Positions 8,194 to 15,612 of a DNA stretch of 64,000 bases are shown here, in pieces. A program made the position numbers and the translations under genes. The stretch is from Variovorax sp. PCZ-1 (GTDB lineage Bacteria; Pseudomonadota; Gammaproteobacteria; Burkholderiales; Burkholderiaceae_C): assembly GCF_018413605.1 (NCBI RefSeq), contig NZ_JAHCDN010000003.1, forward strand, positions 124,001-188,000, read 5' to 3'. The notes below the pieces were generated by a model, which was not told where the DNA came from, made no database searches, and saw only the letters and a program-made list of their open reading frames with translations. Position 1 is the stretch's first letter, and every line of letters begins with the position of its first letter.

Positions 8194-9324
8194 ATGACTG
8201 TCCAGACCGCCCCAAGACCCTTGCGCCCACTGAGTCGACTCGCTCACAAGGTCAACGCGCCCGTGACACGGCTGCTCCAGAGGCCTTGGGTGGAGTCAAT
8301 CGTGAGCCAAGGCGCCGTAGAAGACACGCTGCGCGGCTTGCACCCGATGCTCTCGCTCACCGAGGTGCGCGCGCGGGTGTTGAAAGTGATCAACGAAACC
8401 AACAGCGCCAAGACTTTTGTGCTGCAACCGAATGCTTTGTGGCAAGGTGCTTTGGCCGGGCAATTTGTGAGCGTGCAGGTGGAAATTGATGGCCGCCGCG
8501 TCTCGCGCATGTACAGCCTGTCTTCTAGCCCCGGTGCGCGGCGCCTGGCCATCACGGTGCAGCGCCAGCCGGGCGGGGTGGTTTCCAACCATCTGCATGA
8601 GACGCTTCGCGTGGGCGATGTGCTGACGATCAGCCAAGCCATGGGTGAGTTTGTGTTGCCTGCTCAGTTGCCTTCCAAAATACTGCTGCTGAGTGCGGGC
8701 AGTGGCATCACGCCCGTGATGGCGATGCTGCGAGATTTGAGCGCGCGGGGCTATGCGGGCGATGTGATGTTTGTGCACGCTTGTCGCAGCCCGGAGCATC
8801 AGATCTTCGCAGCGGCTTTGGCTAAGTTGCAAGCGGATAGCCCCGCGCAGCGCATCGTGGAGCACTTCACTGCCACAGCAGGGCGCTTGAGCCCCGCACT
8901 GCTCAGCCAAGCCGTGCCGGATCTGGCTGAGCGCAACACCTGGATGTGTGGCCCCAGCGCTTGGATGGACGAGATGCATCGGTATTGGCTGGCTTCCGGC
9001 ATCAAGCAGCCCTTGCTGAGCGAACGCTTTGCAGCCGCGCCCGTGCTGCCTGCTCAAGCGCTGGGCGAGCCTGTGTCCATCACGTTTCAAGCCAGCGGCA
9101 AGCAGTTCACCACGCAAGGCAGCGCCGCTTTGCTGATGCAAGCCGAGCAGCATGGCCTTTCGCCCAAGCATGGTTGCCGCATCGGCATTTGCCGCAGCTG
9201 CCAATGCACCAAGACCAGCGGCACGGTGCAAAACCTGCAAACGGGCGAGCTATGTGATGCACCCAACACACTGATTCGCCTGTGCATCAGCGCTGCGCGC
9301 TCTGATGTGACGCTTGATCTTTAA
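8194..9324 (+). CDS. ferredoxin reductase with C-terminal 2Fe-2S domain (desaturase electron donor)
   Basis: A 376-residue flavin/iron-sulfur oxidoreductase. It has a FAD-binding domain with RMYSLSS near residue 108, an NAD(P)-binding domain with SAGSGITPVMAMLR near 168, and a plant-type ferredoxin domain at the C terminus (CRIGICRSCQC near 328-338 plus a later Cys in RLCIS). It is predicted to pass electrons from NAD(P)H to the membrane desaturase encoded 22 bp downstream, like DesC of Pseudomonas. It is the first gene of the desaturase operon under the palindrome at 8123. Confidence 0.9.
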   Translation: MTVQTAPRPLRPLSRLAHKVNAPVTRLLQRPWVESIVSQGAVEDTLRGLHPMLSLTEVRARVLKVINETNSAKTFVLQPNALWQGALAGQFVSVQVEIDGRRVSRMYSLSSSPGARRLAITVQRQPGGVVSNHLHETLRVGDVLTISQAMGEFVLPAQLPSKILLLSAGSGITPVMAMLRDLSARGYAGDVMFVHACRSPEHQIFAAALAKLQADSPAQRIVEHFTATAGRLSPALLSQAVPDLAERNTWMCGPSAWMDEMHRYWLASGIKQPLLSERFAAAPVLPAQALGEPVSITFQASGKQFTTQGSAALLMQAEQHGLSPKHGCRIGICRSCQCTKTSGTVQNLQTGELCDAPNTLIRLCISAARSDVTLDL

Positions 9325-9346
9325 CCCTTTTCTCACAGGAGCACCC

Positions 9347-10429
9347 ATGAGCTTTGCCAAACCCACCTCTCTAAGCCGCGCCCAAGTGGATGAATTTGAA
9401 CGCGAGGTCGATGCGATCCGCGCCAGTGTGATGAACGATCTCGGCCAAGCCGATGTGGATCACATTCGCCGCATGATCCGCATCAGCCGCGCCAGTGAAA
9501 TTGGAGGCCGCGCTTTGCTGCATTTCGGCCTGGGGCCGCTCAGCTGGGTGGCCGGCGTGATGGCTTTGGCCAACGCGAAAATTCTCGACAACATGGAAAT
9601 TGGCCACAACGTGATGCATGGCCAATACGACTGGACGGGCGACCCCGCGCTCAATTCGCAAAAGTTTGAATGGGACATTGCCTGCGACGGCGAGCAATGG
9701 CGGCATTCGCACAATGTGATGCACCACACCTACACCAACATTTTGGGCAAAGACCGCGATCTGGGCTACTCATTGCTGCGCCTCACCGATGCTCAGCGCT
9801 GGAAACCCCGGCACTTGCTGCAACCGCTGGCCAATGCGCTGCTGGCGCTCGGCTTTCAATATGGCGTGGGCTCACACGATTTGGAGATTGGCAAATACAC
9901 CCACGGCGCGATGCCCAAGGAAGAGTTTCGCGCGCGCCTCAAGCGCTTTACCACCAAGCTGGGCAAGGTGTGGTTCAAAGACTATCTGCTGTTTCCCGCG
10001 CTGGCGCTGTGGAGTGCGCCGCGCGTGTTGGCCGGAAACTTTTGCGCCAATTTGATCCGCAATTTATGGACGTATGTGGTGATCTTCTGCGGGCACTTCA
10101 CCGAAGGCGTGGCGATGTACCGCGAGGAAGACACACGCAATGAAACGCGAGGTGACTGGTATCTGCGCCAGCTCTCGGGATCGAGCAACCTCACCGGCGG
10201 GCGACTGTTTCACATCATGACCGGGCATCTGAGCCACCAAATTGAGCACCACCTCTTCCCCGATATGCCTGCGCACCGTTACCCAGAAGTCGCGCCGCAA
10301 ATTCAAGCGCTTTGCAAGAAGTATGGGCTGTTCTACAACACGGGCAGCTTGTTCAAGCAATACATGACGGTGATGAAGCGCATCTTGGTGCACTCGCTAC
10401 CGCCCAGAGCGGTAGCAGTCAAGGCTTGA
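9347..10429 (+). CDS. membrane fatty-acid desaturase (DesB-like)
   Basis: Di-iron integral membrane desaturase, 360 residues. All histidine boxes are visible: GHNVMHG (about 86-92), RHSHNVMHHTYTN (about 119-131) and HLSHQIEHHLFPD (about 294-306). Hydrophobic stretches around LLHFGLGPLSWVAGVMALA and YLLFPALALW fit membrane helices. The start at 9347 is supported by the ribosome site CAGGAG; an upstream ATG at 9314 overlaps the reductase. It probably inserts a double bond into acyl-CoA or lipid acyl chains, with the preceding reductase as partner. Confidence 0.92.
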   Translation: MSFAKPTSLSRAQVDEFEREVDAIRASVMNDLGQADVDHIRRMIRISRASEIGGRALLHFGLGPLSWVAGVMALANAKILDNMEIGHNVMHGQYDWTGDPALNSQKFEWDIACDGEQWRHSHNVMHHTYTNILGKDRDLGYSLLRLTDAQRWKPRHLLQPLANALLALGFQYGVGSHDLEIGKYTHGAMPKEEFRARLKRFTTKLGKVWFKDYLLFPALALWSAPRVLAGNFCANLIRNLWTYVVIFCGHFTEGVAMYREEDTRNETRGDWYLRQLSGSSNLTGGRLFHIMTGHLSHQIEHHLFPDMPAHRYPEVAPQIQALCKKYGLFYNTGSLFKQYMTVMKRILVHSLPPRAVAVKA

Positions 10430-10460
10430 GCCCATGTACTTTCCGAGCGCTTAGAGGCAG

Positions 10461-10586
10461 CCCGTCCGACGTGGCTTTGCGTCTGGCTCCATGTCCTCCG
10501 GCGGGGATTGGCGTCGTCTTCTCCGGTTGATGTGTTTCCCCGCCTCCCCCTTTACTTACGCCAGACGCAAAGCCACATCGGACGGG
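10461..10586. repeat. inverted-repeat element, left unit
   Basis: This is 126 bp bounded by 26-bp terminal inverted repeats (10461-10486 and 10561-10586, one mismatch, beginning CCCGTCCGACGTGGC). Its interior (10485-10563) recurs inverted in the right unit: 20 bp (10485-10504) and 24 bp (10540-10563) match perfectly, with a diverged middle. Confidence 0.8.
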
Positions 10587-10628
10587 CATAAGTTTTGGGG
10601 CCGCAACAAGATGCTCGATCTGTACCAA

Positions 10629-10758
10629 GCCCGACAGAGCACCCGGGGCGGATGGCGTAAGTAAAGGGGGAGGCGGCGAGATCAACTCACCGAAGACAAA
10701 CCAAGCCTTGATGCCGCCGGAGGACATGGAGCCATCCGCCCCGGGTGCTCTGTCGGGC
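10629..10758. repeat. inverted-repeat element, right unit
   Basis: This is 130 bp bounded by perfect 28-bp terminal inverted repeats (10629-10656 and 10731-10758, beginning GCCCGACAGAGCACC), whose sequence is unlike the arms of the left unit. Its interior (10653-10733) is the inverted copy of the left unit's interior. Confidence 0.8.
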
Positions 10759-10844
10759 GTTTGACCGAAGCGAAGAACATGTGCAAGGGCGTAGGCATGA
10801 TGCTCACCTCCAAGCACGTCAAAGCCGTTTTTCAAGCGTTTTAG

Positions 10845-10899
10845 GCAGTTTACCCTTATAGAATCTGCGCAAAATGCTATTGTATTGATAGCGCACTGT
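10845..10899 (-). repeat. dispersed hairpin repeat, copy 2
   Basis: On the minus strand it reads GCGCTATCAATACAATAGC, then TTTTGCGCAGATTCTAT, then AAGGGTAAACTGCC. The GCCGGC part is degraded. It lies upstream of mnmG. Confidence 0.7.
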
Positions 10900-10942
10900 A
10901 AATTTGAGACAATACAGGGTTAGCAAGCAGTTAGAAGCACCC

Positions 10943-12970
10943 ATGGACTACCCTCAGATTTTTGATGTCATCGTCGTTGGCGGTGGCCACGCCGGCACGG
11001 AAGCCGCGCTGGCCAGCGCGCGCATGGGCTGCTCCACTTTGTTGCTTTCTCATAATATTGAGACGCTCGGGCAGATGAGCTGCAATCCGTCGATTGGTGG
11101 GATTGGCAAAGGACATCTTGTGAAAGAGGTGGATGCCATGGGCGGCGCAATGGCGCTGGCCACCGATGAGGGCGGCATTCAGTTTCGGATTTTGAATGGC
11201 TCGAAAGGGCCGGCCGTGCGCGCGACTCGCGCGCAAGCGGACCGCGTTTTGTACAAAGCGGCGATTCGCCAGATGTTAGAGAACCAACCGAATTTGTGGC
11301 TGTTTCAACAAGCGGTGGATGACTTGATGGTTGAGGGCGACAAAGTGGTGGGTGCAGTGACCCAAGTCGGCATCCGTTTTCGCAGCCGCTCGGTGGTGCT
11401 TACCGCTGGCACTTTCTTGGATGGCAAGATTCACGTTGGCCTCAGCAACTATGCAGCAGGCAGGGCAGGTGATCCACCAGCGGTTTCTCTCTCCGCCAGA
11501 CTCAAAGAACTCAAGCTCCCACAAGGCCGCTTGAAAACTGGCACGCCCGCCCGTATCGATGGTCGCAGCATTGATTACTCGAAGTGCATCGAGCAGCCTG
11601 GCGATGGAATGGGTGACGGTAGCCCCATGCCCGTCTTCAGCTTCATGGGCAAGGCTTCGATGCACCCGCGCCAAGTGCCTTGCTGGATCACGCACACCAA
11701 CGAGAAAACGCACGAGATCATCAGAAGCGGCTTTGACCGTAGCCCCATGTTCACCGGCAAGATCGAAGGCGTGGGCCCGCGCTATTGCCCGAGCGTGGAA
11801 GACAAGGTGAACCGATTTGCCGACAAAGACTCGCACCAAATCTTCCTCGAGCCCGAGGGCTTGACGACGCACGAGGTGTATCCGAACGGCATCTCCACCA
11901 GCCTGCCGTTTGACATTCAATACGCCATGATCCGCTCGATGAAGGGCTTGGAAAACGCCCACATCTTACGGCCCGGCTACGCGATTGAATACGACTACTT
12001 TGACCCACGCGAGCTGCGCAGCAACTTTGAGACCAAGGCGATTGATGGCCTGTTTTTCGCCGGGCAGATCAATGGCACGACGGGCTATGAAGAGGCAGCG
12101 GCTCAGGGCATGTTTGCCGGAATCAATGCGGCGCTGAAGGTGCGGGCGCAAGGTTTTGGCGATGCAGCCAAGTCTTCTTCCGGCTCGATAACGTATTCAG
12201 ATTCAACATGGCTGCCCGGCCGCGCCGAAGCCTATCTCGGCGTATTGGTCGATGACCTCACGACTCAGGGCGTGACCGAGCCTTACCGCATGTTCACCAG
12301 CCGCGCAGAATACCGGCTCCAGCTGCGGGAAGACAATGCCGATGCCCGCCTCACCGAAGTGGCCCGCCAACTCGGCCTGGTGGACGACGCCCGCTGGGAA
12401 GCTTTCAACCGCAAACGCGATGCTGTTTCACGTGAAACAGAGCGCCTGAAAACCACTTGGGTGATGCCCTCCAAGCTGCCGCAAGCCGAGGCCGAGCGTG
12501 TGCTGGGCAAGAATATTGAGCGTGAATACAACCTGTTTGAGCTGCTGCGCCGCCCCGGTGTGGGCTACGAAGGCTTGGTTTCGCTCCAGCTAGACGGCAA
12601 GGATTTGACCTCGGAGACTGTTTCACGTGAAACACTCGGCGATCTTCGCGAGCCAGTGGTAGAGCAAGTCGAGATCGCCGCCAAATACAGCGGCTACATC
12701 GACCGCCAAAAAGACGAAGTCGCCCGCGCCGCGCATTACGAAAACCTGCGTCTCCCGGTCGGCCTCGATTACACCCAAGTGCAAAGCCTTTCCTTTGAAG
12801 CCCGCCACAAACTGGCCAAACACCAGCCCGAAACCCTCGGCCAAGCCTCTCGCATCAGCGGCATTACCCCAGCCAGCATTTCGCTCTTGCTGATTTACCT
12901 CAAGAAGGCTAAATTCAAAGGCTTCAACAACAGCGCGAACGGTGCAGGGCAAAAAGCCGAAGCGGCTTAA
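10943..12970 (+). CDS. mnmG: tRNA uridine-5-carboxymethylaminomethyl modification enzyme MnmG (GidA)
   Basis: FAD-dependent partner of MnmE that builds the cmnm5/nm5 group on U34 of certain tRNAs; mnmE is at 50976. The 675-residue protein opens with the dinucleotide-binding motif [16 protein letters not shown] and has [20 protein letters not shown] and [16 protein letters not shown]. The start at 10943 gives the standard [11 protein letters not shown] terminus; an in-frame ATG at 10904 lies in a non-conserved leader. Two perfect 16-bp parS sites are embedded in its 3' third, each encoding AVSRET or TVSRET, so the gene also acts as part of the centromere. Confidence 0.97.
   Translation: MDYPQIFDVIVVGGGHAGTEAALASARMGCSTLLLSHNIETLGQMSCNPSIGGIGKGHLVKEVDAMGGAMALATDEGGIQFRILNGSKGPAVRATRAQADRVLYKAAIRQMLENQPNLWLFQQAVDDLMVEGDKVVGAVTQVGIRFRSRSVVLTAGTFLDGKIHVGLSNYAAGRAGDPPAVSLSARLKELKLPQGRLKTGTPARIDGRSIDYSKCIEQPGDGMGDGSPMPVFSFMGKASMHPRQVPCWITHTNEKTHEIIRSGFDRSPMFTGKIEGVGPRYCPSVEDKVNRFADKDSHQIFLEPEGLTTHEVYPNGISTSLPFDIQYAMIRSMKGLENAHILRPGYAIEYDYFDPRELRSNFETKAIDGLFFAGQINGTTGYEEAAAQGMFAGINAALKVRAQGFGDAAKSSSGSITYSDSTWLPGRAEAYLGVLVDDLTTQGVTEPYRMFTSRAEYRLQLREDNADARLTEVARQLGLVDDARWEAFNRKRDAVSRETERLKTTWVMPSKLPQAEAERVLGKNIEREYNLFELLRRPGVGYEGLVSLQLDGKDLTSETVSRETLGDLREPVVEQVEIAAKYSGYIDRQKDEVARAAHYENLRLPVGLDYTQVQSLSFEARHKLAKHQPETLGQASRISGITPASISLLLIYLKKAKFKGFNNSANGAGQKAEAA
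12424..12439. promoter_or_regulatory. parS: parS site 1 (perfect)
   Basis: TGTTTCACGTGAAACA, identical to the canonical ParB-binding palindrome, inside mnmG at codons about 494-499. Confidence 0.97.
12619..12634. promoter_or_regulatory. parS: parS site 2 (perfect)
   Basis: A second perfect TGTTTCACGTGAAACA inside mnmG, 195 bp from site 1, encoding VSRET again. Confidence 0.97.
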
Positions 12971-12995
12971 ACCCTGTGGCACTTGCGCAAGATAC

Positions 12996-13646
12996 ATGCG
13001 CAGCAAAGCAAAACAATTCGGTTTTTTAACACCCCGCAGCATCGCCGTTGTGGTGATTTTGTTGGCCATGCTCTTGATCCCCTTGTGGTGGCTGAGCGAG
13101 AAGTCCGAGCAAACACATGCTGAGCTCGCCAAAGAAAAGGCCATCGCCCAAGGCCCAGCCAATATCAGCACACCCCAAATCGCAACCGCGGCAGTCAATA
13201 ACCCAGAAGCTTTCGGCCTCACATGGGGCATGCAAGCCGACGACAAACTGCCGCCCGATGCCGTGATGATGGGCTGCCACGGCCAGCCGAGAGACACCAT
13301 CACGCAGCCCCATGCCGAGAGTTGCAACCCCTACGCCGGCGATAGCTCCTGCAGATTGGCGCTACCTGTGCTGTGTTTCCAGCAAACCGGCAGCAACGAA
13401 GGCATGCCTGCCGGCAGCTTAGCCAGCACTCAGCCTGTGGCCGGCTTTGTGATCGGATCGGTAGCACAAGCCAATGCCCGCTGCGAAAAAGAATTAGGCG
13501 CTGGCTGGCGCATGGCCGAGCATCATGATGGCGGCGGCTGGAGCTTAACTGCCAAGCGCAGCGCACAGCTCGATCCGGGGCTACGCCATTGGGTTCATAT
13601 CAATAACCAGCCGGGTAATTGCTGGAACAACAAGGACAAGCCATGA
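12996..13646 (+). CDS. membrane-anchored hypothetical protein, cysteine-rich exported part
   Basis: I do not recognise this 216-residue protein. A short basic N terminus is followed by one hydrophobic helix (SIAVVVILLAMLLIPLWWL, residues 15-33), then a periplasmic part with spaced cysteines (MMGCHGQP, SCNPYAGDSSCRLALPVLC, ARCEKELGAGWRMAEHHDG, GNCWNN) that suggest disulfides. The start at 12996 avoids a longer reading that overlaps the end of mnmG. Its stop overlaps the next start (ATGA at 13643-13646), so the two are probably translated together. Function unknown; it sits inside the parS cluster. Confidence 0.65.
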   Translation: MRSKAKQFGFLTPRSIAVVVILLAMLLIPLWWLSEKSEQTHAELAKEKAIAQGPANISTPQIATAAVNNPEAFGLTWGMQADDKLPPDAVMMGCHGQPRDTITQPHAESCNPYAGDSSCRLALPVLCFQQTGSNEGMPAGSLASTQPVAGFVIGSVAQANARCEKELGAGWRMAEHHDGGGWSLTAKRSAQLDPGLRHWVHINNQPGNCWNNKDKP

Positions 13647-14266
13647 GAAAGTTTCACGTGAAACACATCTTCGCGCCCACAGCCTGCCTGATGATCACCG
13701 CCTGGTTGTGCTTGGCCAGCCCAGCAGCTTCTGCCCAAAAAATCTATCGCTGCGCGGGCGCAGGAGGCCAAATCACGATCAGCGACACAGCTTGCGCCCA
13801 TGGGCAAGGCGGGGAAATCTCTGTCAAACCAGCCAGCGGAGCAGCCAGCCCACCCGCAAAAGCGGATCCTCAAACACGCGGCGCAATGGACAAGCGCCTA
13901 GCGGAATACGAGGCCTTGCTCTCACCTGAATGCCGCCGTGCTCGCCAAGCCTTTGAAGCCAAAGCACGGGAAAGAGGCGGCATGGATGAGCTCATGAAAG
14001 AGGGCAACCCCATCTCCAAAGCTTGGGAAACTTGCCAGTTTGCCGTCAGCGATGCTCTGGGGAAGCTCAGCGCCAAAGACCGGGAAAAAGCCGAAGCGGA
14101 TGAGCGCAGGCGGCGCGAGCAAGAAAAAGTCGCCCAGCAAAAGAGCGAATGCGCCGCCAAGCAAAGAGTGTTGGATGAGCGCCGCGCGCGCCTGCCCAGC
14201 CTAAGTGAAGCAGATCGCGCAGCCCTCAGAGTTGTGGAGCAAGATGTGGCTGCGAATTGCCGATGA
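13643..14266 (+). CDS. exported hypothetical protein with DUF4124-like N-terminal domain
   Basis: A 207-residue protein with a signal peptide (cut after ASA, residue 31), then KIYRCAGAGGQITISDTAC, which resembles the short DUF4124 domain found in many proteobacterial envelope proteins, then a charged helical region (REKAEADERRRREQEK) likely to be coiled coil. The start at 13643 follows an AAGGA site and overlaps the previous stop. A parS site is embedded at codons 3-8 (KFHVKH), so the centromere sequence encodes part of the signal peptide. Function unknown. Confidence 0.7.
   Translation: MRKFHVKHIFAPTACLMITAWLCLASPAASAQKIYRCAGAGGQITISDTACAHGQGGEISVKPASGAASPPAKADPQTRGAMDKRLAEYEALLSPECRRARQAFEAKARERGGMDELMKEGNPISKAWETCQFAVSDALGKLSAKDREKAEADERRRREQEKVAQQKSECAAKQRVLDERRARLPSLSEADRAALRVVEQDVAANCR
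13650..13665. promoter_or_regulatory. parS: parS site 3 (one mismatch)
   Basis: AGTTTCACGTGAAACA: one change at the first base of the 16-bp consensus. It lies in the signal-peptide codons of the gene at 13643. Confidence 0.92.
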
Positions 14267-14283
14267 CCACATCTTGAGCTCTA

Positions 14284-14299
14284 GGTTTCACGTGAAACG
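14284..14299. promoter_or_regulatory. parS: parS site 4 (core perfect)
   Basis: GGTTTCACGTGAAACG: the 14-bp core GTTTCACGTGAAAC is perfect. This is the only intergenic site of the cluster, just upstream of rsmG. Confidence 0.9.
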
Positions 14300-14317
14300 C
14301 CGCCTACAATTGCCCGC

Positions 14318-14968
14318 TTGAAACCCGATCTCATCACCTTAGAAACCGCCGCCCAGCAGCTTGGCCTGCCCCTGTCTTCGCCCCAAGCCCAGCTGCTGCT
14401 CGCTTACCGCGACATGATCGCCAAGTGGAACAAGGTTTACAACCTGACCTCCCTGCGCGATCCCTCGCAGATGCTCTCGCACCACATCATTGATTCGCTG
14501 GCAGCAGCGCCTCCTCTGCAAAAACACCTCTCGCAAGCGGGTTTGGCAAATTGCCGCCTGATCGATGTCGGCTCCGGCGGCGGCTTGCCCGGCGTGGTTT
14601 TAGCCACGGTGATCGAGGGCTTAGATGTCACCTGCGTGGATACCGTCGGCAAAAAAGCCGCCTTCGTGCAGCAGGCGGCTAACGAGCTGGGCTTGAAAAA
14701 CCTGCGCGGCGTGCATGCCCGCGTCGAAGATATGCAAGCCGCGCCGTTTGATGTGATCACCAGCCGTGCCTTTGCCTCCTTGCTGGATTTCGTGCAGCTT
14801 ACCCGAATGCATCTGAAAAAGGGGGGCATTTGGATGGCACTCAAAGGCAAGCTGCCCGATGATGAGATTGCCGCTCTTCCGACCGACGTGGACGTGTTTC
14901 ACGTGGAACAACTCAAAGTACCCGGGCTCGACGCCGAGCGCTGCATTGTTTGGATGAAACTCAAATGA
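14318..14968 (+). CDS. rsmG: 16S rRNA (guanine527-N7)-methyltransferase RsmG (GidB)
   Basis: SAM-dependent methyltransferase that makes m7G527 in 16S rRNA. The 216-residue protein has the family N terminus (WNKVYNLTSLRDP), the SAM-binding loop LIDVGSGGGLPGVVLA and the catalytic-region segment VITSRAFASLLDFV. It starts at a TTG (14318), because no in-frame ATG or GTG gives the full N terminus. A near-consensus parS lies inside its 3' end (FHVEQ). The stop overlaps the lipocalin start (ATGA). Confidence 0.95.
   Translation: MKPDLITLETAAQQLGLPLSSPQAQLLLAYRDMIAKWNKVYNLTSLRDPSQMLSHHIIDSLAAAPPLQKHLSQAGLANCRLIDVGSGGGLPGVVLATVIEGLDVTCVDTVGKKAAFVQQAANELGLKNLRGVHARVEDMQAAPFDVITSRAFASLLDFVQLTRMHLKKGGIWMALKGKLPDDEIAALPTDVDVFHVEQLKVPGLDAERCIVWMKLK
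14895..14910. promoter_or_regulatory. parS: parS site 5 (one mismatch)
   Basis: TGTTTCACGTGGAACA: a single change (A to G at position 12). It lies inside rsmG codons about 193-198. Confidence 0.85.
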
Positions 14969-15546
14969 CCTCTATTTTTCGCAATGCTTTGCGCCTAGCC
15001 GTTGGCTTGGTTGCCGCAAGCGCGTTCGCACAAAGCACCCCGCCTACCGCTGTGCTCACCACCGTGCCGAGCATCGAGCTCGCCCGTTACCAAGGCGTGT
15101 GGCATCAAGTCGCCCTGTATCCCAATCGCTTCCAGAAAATGTGCGCAAGCAATACGCGTGCAACGTATGCTGTGGAAGAGGGTGGCACGGTCAGCGTCAC
15201 CAACCAATGTCGCTCAGCCGATGGCAAAGAAGTGCAGGCCGTGGGCCAGGCGCGGCCCGCGGGTGCAGCACGCGTGAGCAATGGCCAAATCACGCCGCCA
15301 CAATTGCAGGTGCGCTTCGCTCCAGCCTGGCTCTCGTGGCTGCCCTTTGTCTGGGGCAACTATTGGGTGATCCAACTCGAGCCCAATTACCGCTACGCCG
15401 TCGTCGGCGAGCCCAGCCGTGAATTCCTTTGGGTTTTGGCACGCGAGACCCAACTCAGCGCAACCGATTGGTCTGCGATTGAAGCGCGCTTGAAAGAGCA
15501 GGGCTACGATCCTGCCAAGCTGGTTCGAGAAAAGCACACACCTTAA
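14965..15546 (+). CDS. bacterial lipocalin (Blc-like)
   Basis: A 193-residue exported lipocalin that binds lipids or other hydrophobic ligands in the envelope. The signal peptide ends near ASAFAQS with no cysteine after it, so it is likely soluble rather than a lipoprotein. The lipocalin signature is YQGVWHQVALYPNRFQ (G-x-W), and NYWVIQLEPNYRYAVVGEPSR gives the later conserved strands. The start at 14965 overlaps the rsmG stop (ATGA), which suggests coupling. Confidence 0.9.
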   Translation: MTSIFRNALRLAVGLVAASAFAQSTPPTAVLTTVPSIELARYQGVWHQVALYPNRFQKMCASNTRATYAVEEGGTVSVTNQCRSADGKEVQAVGQARPAGAARVSNGQITPPQLQVRFAPAWLSWLPFVWGNYWVIQLEPNYRYAVVGEPSREFLWVLARETQLSATDWSAIEARLKEQGYDPAKLVREKHTP

Positions 15547-15547
15547 T

Positions 15548-15600
15548 TGCTACTAATTTGATAGCTGTCCGCGCAGATTCCATGCCGGCAAACTGCTGAT
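15548..15600 (+). repeat. dispersed hairpin repeat, copy 3
   Basis: TGCTACTAATTTGATAGCTG then CGCGCAGATTCCATGCCGGC and AAACTGC. It starts 1 bp after the lipocalin stop codon, same strand. Confidence 0.85.
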
Positions 15601-15612
15601 TTGCCATAAAAA

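Larger units (their letters stand above)
10430..10942. other. 513-bp gene-free stretch with nested inverted repeats
   Basis: No credible gene lies here. A 138-codon minus-strand frame (10419-10835) exists only because the repeat arms happen to be open. The region holds two inverted-repeat elements (10461-10586 and 10629-10758), one copy of the dispersed hairpin repeat (10845-10899), and the short leader of mnmG. Confidence 0.7.

Noticed and set aside
8296-9240. 314-codon minus-strand frame opposite the ferredoxin reductase
   Set aside because: Shadow frame in high-GC coding DNA; His/Ala/Gln-rich translation, no family match.
10419-10835. 138-codon minus-strand open frame
   Set aside because: It spans the arms of the inverted-repeat elements, overlaps the end of the desaturase gene, and its translation is Pro/Gly-rich without family features.
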